Source: Rhodobacteraceae bacterium UBA6796 (lineage in GTDB: Bacteria; Pseudomonadota; Alphaproteobacteria; Rhodobacterales; Rhodobacteraceae). From it: DNA of 64,000 nucleotides. The stretch is from contig DKFM01000003.1 of the NCBI GenBank assembly GCA_002452815.1, positions 1 through 64,000 on the forward strand, given 5' to 3'. Under the pieces are notes generated by a model. The model saw only the letters and a program-made list of their open reading frames with translations. It made no database searches and was not told the DNA's origin. Position 1 is the first letter of the stretch, and the number at the start of each line of letters is the position of its first letter. A program made the position numbers and the translations under genes. Shown in pieces: positions 61,601-64,000 of the stretch.

Positions 61601-62655
61601 GGCTGTGGCATCTGCTGGTGATCGCCATGCTGCGGGTGGGCGGTGCCATCGCGCAACCTGTCGACACTGCGCTGCCCGAGGCGGTGGCGCAGTTCGGCCC
61701 GGCGGATGCCCCCGCGCTGCTGCTGCGTTCGACCACCGATATCGCGGTTCTGGAACCCGCGATCACGGCTTTCGTCGGGGCGAATCCCGGCGTCGCGGTG
61801 ACCTATGAGCAATGGGGCTCTAACGCGCTTTATGACCGGGCCAGGGCCGAATGCATGGCGGGCACGGGCGGGGCGGATGCGCTGTTTTCCTCGGCGGTCG
61901 ATCAGCTGGTCGAACTGGTCAACCTGGGCTGTGCGCAGCCGCATCGTTCGGCCACAACCTCTGCCTTGCCCGCCGCCCGGCGTTGGCGCGACGAGCTGTG
62001 GGGGGTGACGCGCGAGCCTGCGGTGATCGTCTACAACACCCGTCTGGTGCCGCCCGGCGACGTGCCCACCTCGCGCTTCGATCTGCTGGATCTGTTGCGC
62101 CGCGCCGATCAGCGCTATGCCGGGCGGGTCGCCACCTATGATGTCGAGGCGTCCGGGCTGGGCTATCTGTTCGCCTTCGTCGACAGTCTGGAGGCCACAA
62201 CCTTCGGCGCGCTGCTGGAAGGTTTCGGGCGGTCGGGCGCGATTGCCACCTGTTGCTCGGCCGAGATCATTCAGGGCGTGTCGCAGGGCCGCTATCTGAT
62301 CGCCTACAACGTGCTTGGGTCTTATGCGGACAGTGCGGCCGCGCCGGATGTGGCACGGGTCTGGCCTGCGGATTACACGCTGGTTCTGTCGCGCGGCTAC
62401 ATGATCCCGCGCGCGGCGGCGCATCCGGTCGCGGCGGCGGCATTGCTGGATTTCCTACTGTCCACGCAGGGGCAGGCAATCCTGGCGGCCTCGGGTCTGG
62501 TGGCCGAGGGCGGTGCCGCGCAGGCGGGGGCGCATGACACCAGCGCCCGTCCCATCCGTATCGCACCCGCGCTGCTGGTCGCGCGCGATCAGCAGAAACG
62601 TGCGCAATTCATCCGCCGCTGGCGCGAGACCTTCCCGAACGGGCAGGGCGGCTAA
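61597..62655 (+). CDS. Extracellular solute-binding protein coupled to TctDE
   Basis: A 352-aa periplasmic binding protein of the iron/sulfate/2-aminophosphonate-like type II class. The signal peptide ends GAIAQ at about residue 20. Family stretches are LLRSTTDIAVLEPAITAF, VTREPAVIVYNTRLVPP, LDFLLSTQGQAILAASG. No ABC permease or ATPase gene is near. It overlaps tctE, so it is translated with a kinase, not a transporter. This suggests an accessory sensor role, as for PgtC-type proteins next to PgtB kinases; that is inference from context. Confidence 0.88.
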   Translation: MRLWHLLVIAMLRVGGAIAQPVDTALPEAVAQFGPADAPALLLRSTTDIAVLEPAITAFVGANPGVAVTYEQWGSNALYDRARAECMAGTGGADALFSSAVDQLVELVNLGCAQPHRSATTSALPAARRWRDELWGVTREPAVIVYNTRLVPPGDVPTSRFDLLDLLRRADQRYAGRVATYDVEASGLGYLFAFVDSLEATTFGALLEGFGRSGAIATCCSAEIIQGVSQGRYLIAYNVLGSYADSAAAPDVARVWPADYTLVLSRGYMIPRAAAHPVAAAALLDFLLSTQGQAILAASGLVAEGGAAQAGAHDTSARPIRIAPALLVARDQQKRAQFIRRWRETFPNGQGG

Positions 62656-62704
62656 CCCTGCGGTCGGGCAAGCGAATGTGACCTACGCGCAGGCTGCAAA
62701 GCGT

Positions 62705-64000
<1,296 letters not shown>

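Overview
The window is a high-GC chromosomal segment of an alphaproteobacterium, most likely a member of the Rhodobacteraceae (Rhodobacter/Paracoccus/Rhodovulum-like). The reasons are the strong G/C third-position bias, the number of high-affinity TRAP, TTT and Liv-type importers each paired with a two-component system, the aerobic alphaproteobacterial style of the housekeeping genes, and the GAGTATTT...GAAGAAGG intergenic repeat. No phage, insertion sequence, CRISPR array or obvious recent transfer was seen. Genes are dense, and many are coupled by ATGA, TGATG or TAATG overlaps.

Layout. 72-148: initiator tRNA. 394-6945: a five-gene unit with a TAXI receptor, a fused TRAP permease, a DUF1850 protein, a DctB-like kinase and a DctD-like AAA+ regulator. 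6958-9183 (minus): a hybrid kinase with two receiver domains. 9319-16800: a PAN-domain alpha-2-macroglobulin with a thioester, followed directly by penicillin-binding protein 1C. 16849-20946: thiolase, LysE exporter, pseudouridine synthase, saccharopine-dehydrogenase-like protein and a WGR protein. 21013-23624 (minus): an OmpR-type regulator and a hybrid kinase, divergent from a seven-to-eight gene plus-strand block (23821-32655) in which two CoA ligases flank a complete Liv-type ABC importer. 32740-35835: rpmJ, tRNA-Val(GAC), an N-formylglutamate amidohydrolase family protein, a lone CZB protein and DNA polymerase IV. 35896-41723: clpB, pyrF, QmcA/NfeD and several very small membrane proteins. 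41822-43757 (minus): def, a catalytically degenerate deformylase paralogue and fmt in one coupled operon. 43931-48842: MalY-type lyase, L,D-transpeptidase, lytic transglycosylase, MlaA and MlaC. 48845-51067 (minus): PBP1A. 51331-53050: glnK-amtB. 53124-56184 (minus): EmrB, EmrA and a MarR repressor. 56316-59383 (minus): TctA, TctB, TctC. 59551-62655 (plus): TctD, TctE and a periplasmic binding protein. 62772 to the end: the beginning of an alternate (N-type) F1F0 ATPase operon, truncated by the window edge.

How the genes work together. Three separate importers (TRAP-TAXI, Liv ABC and TTT) each sit beside their own two-component system, which suggests substrate-induced uptake of organic acids. 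The Liv block also carries two acyl/aryl-CoA ligases, so uptake is probably coupled to CoA activation. A second theme is the cell envelope: A2M/PBP1C, PBP1A, a lytic transglycosylase, an L,D-transpeptidase, MlaA/MlaC and QmcA/NfeD. The observations most worth following are the inactive deformylase paralogue, the altered sigma-54 contact loop (GAFPGA) of the DctD-like regulator, the regulator-kinase-binding protein operon, and the ligase-flanked ABC importer with its divergent two-component system.
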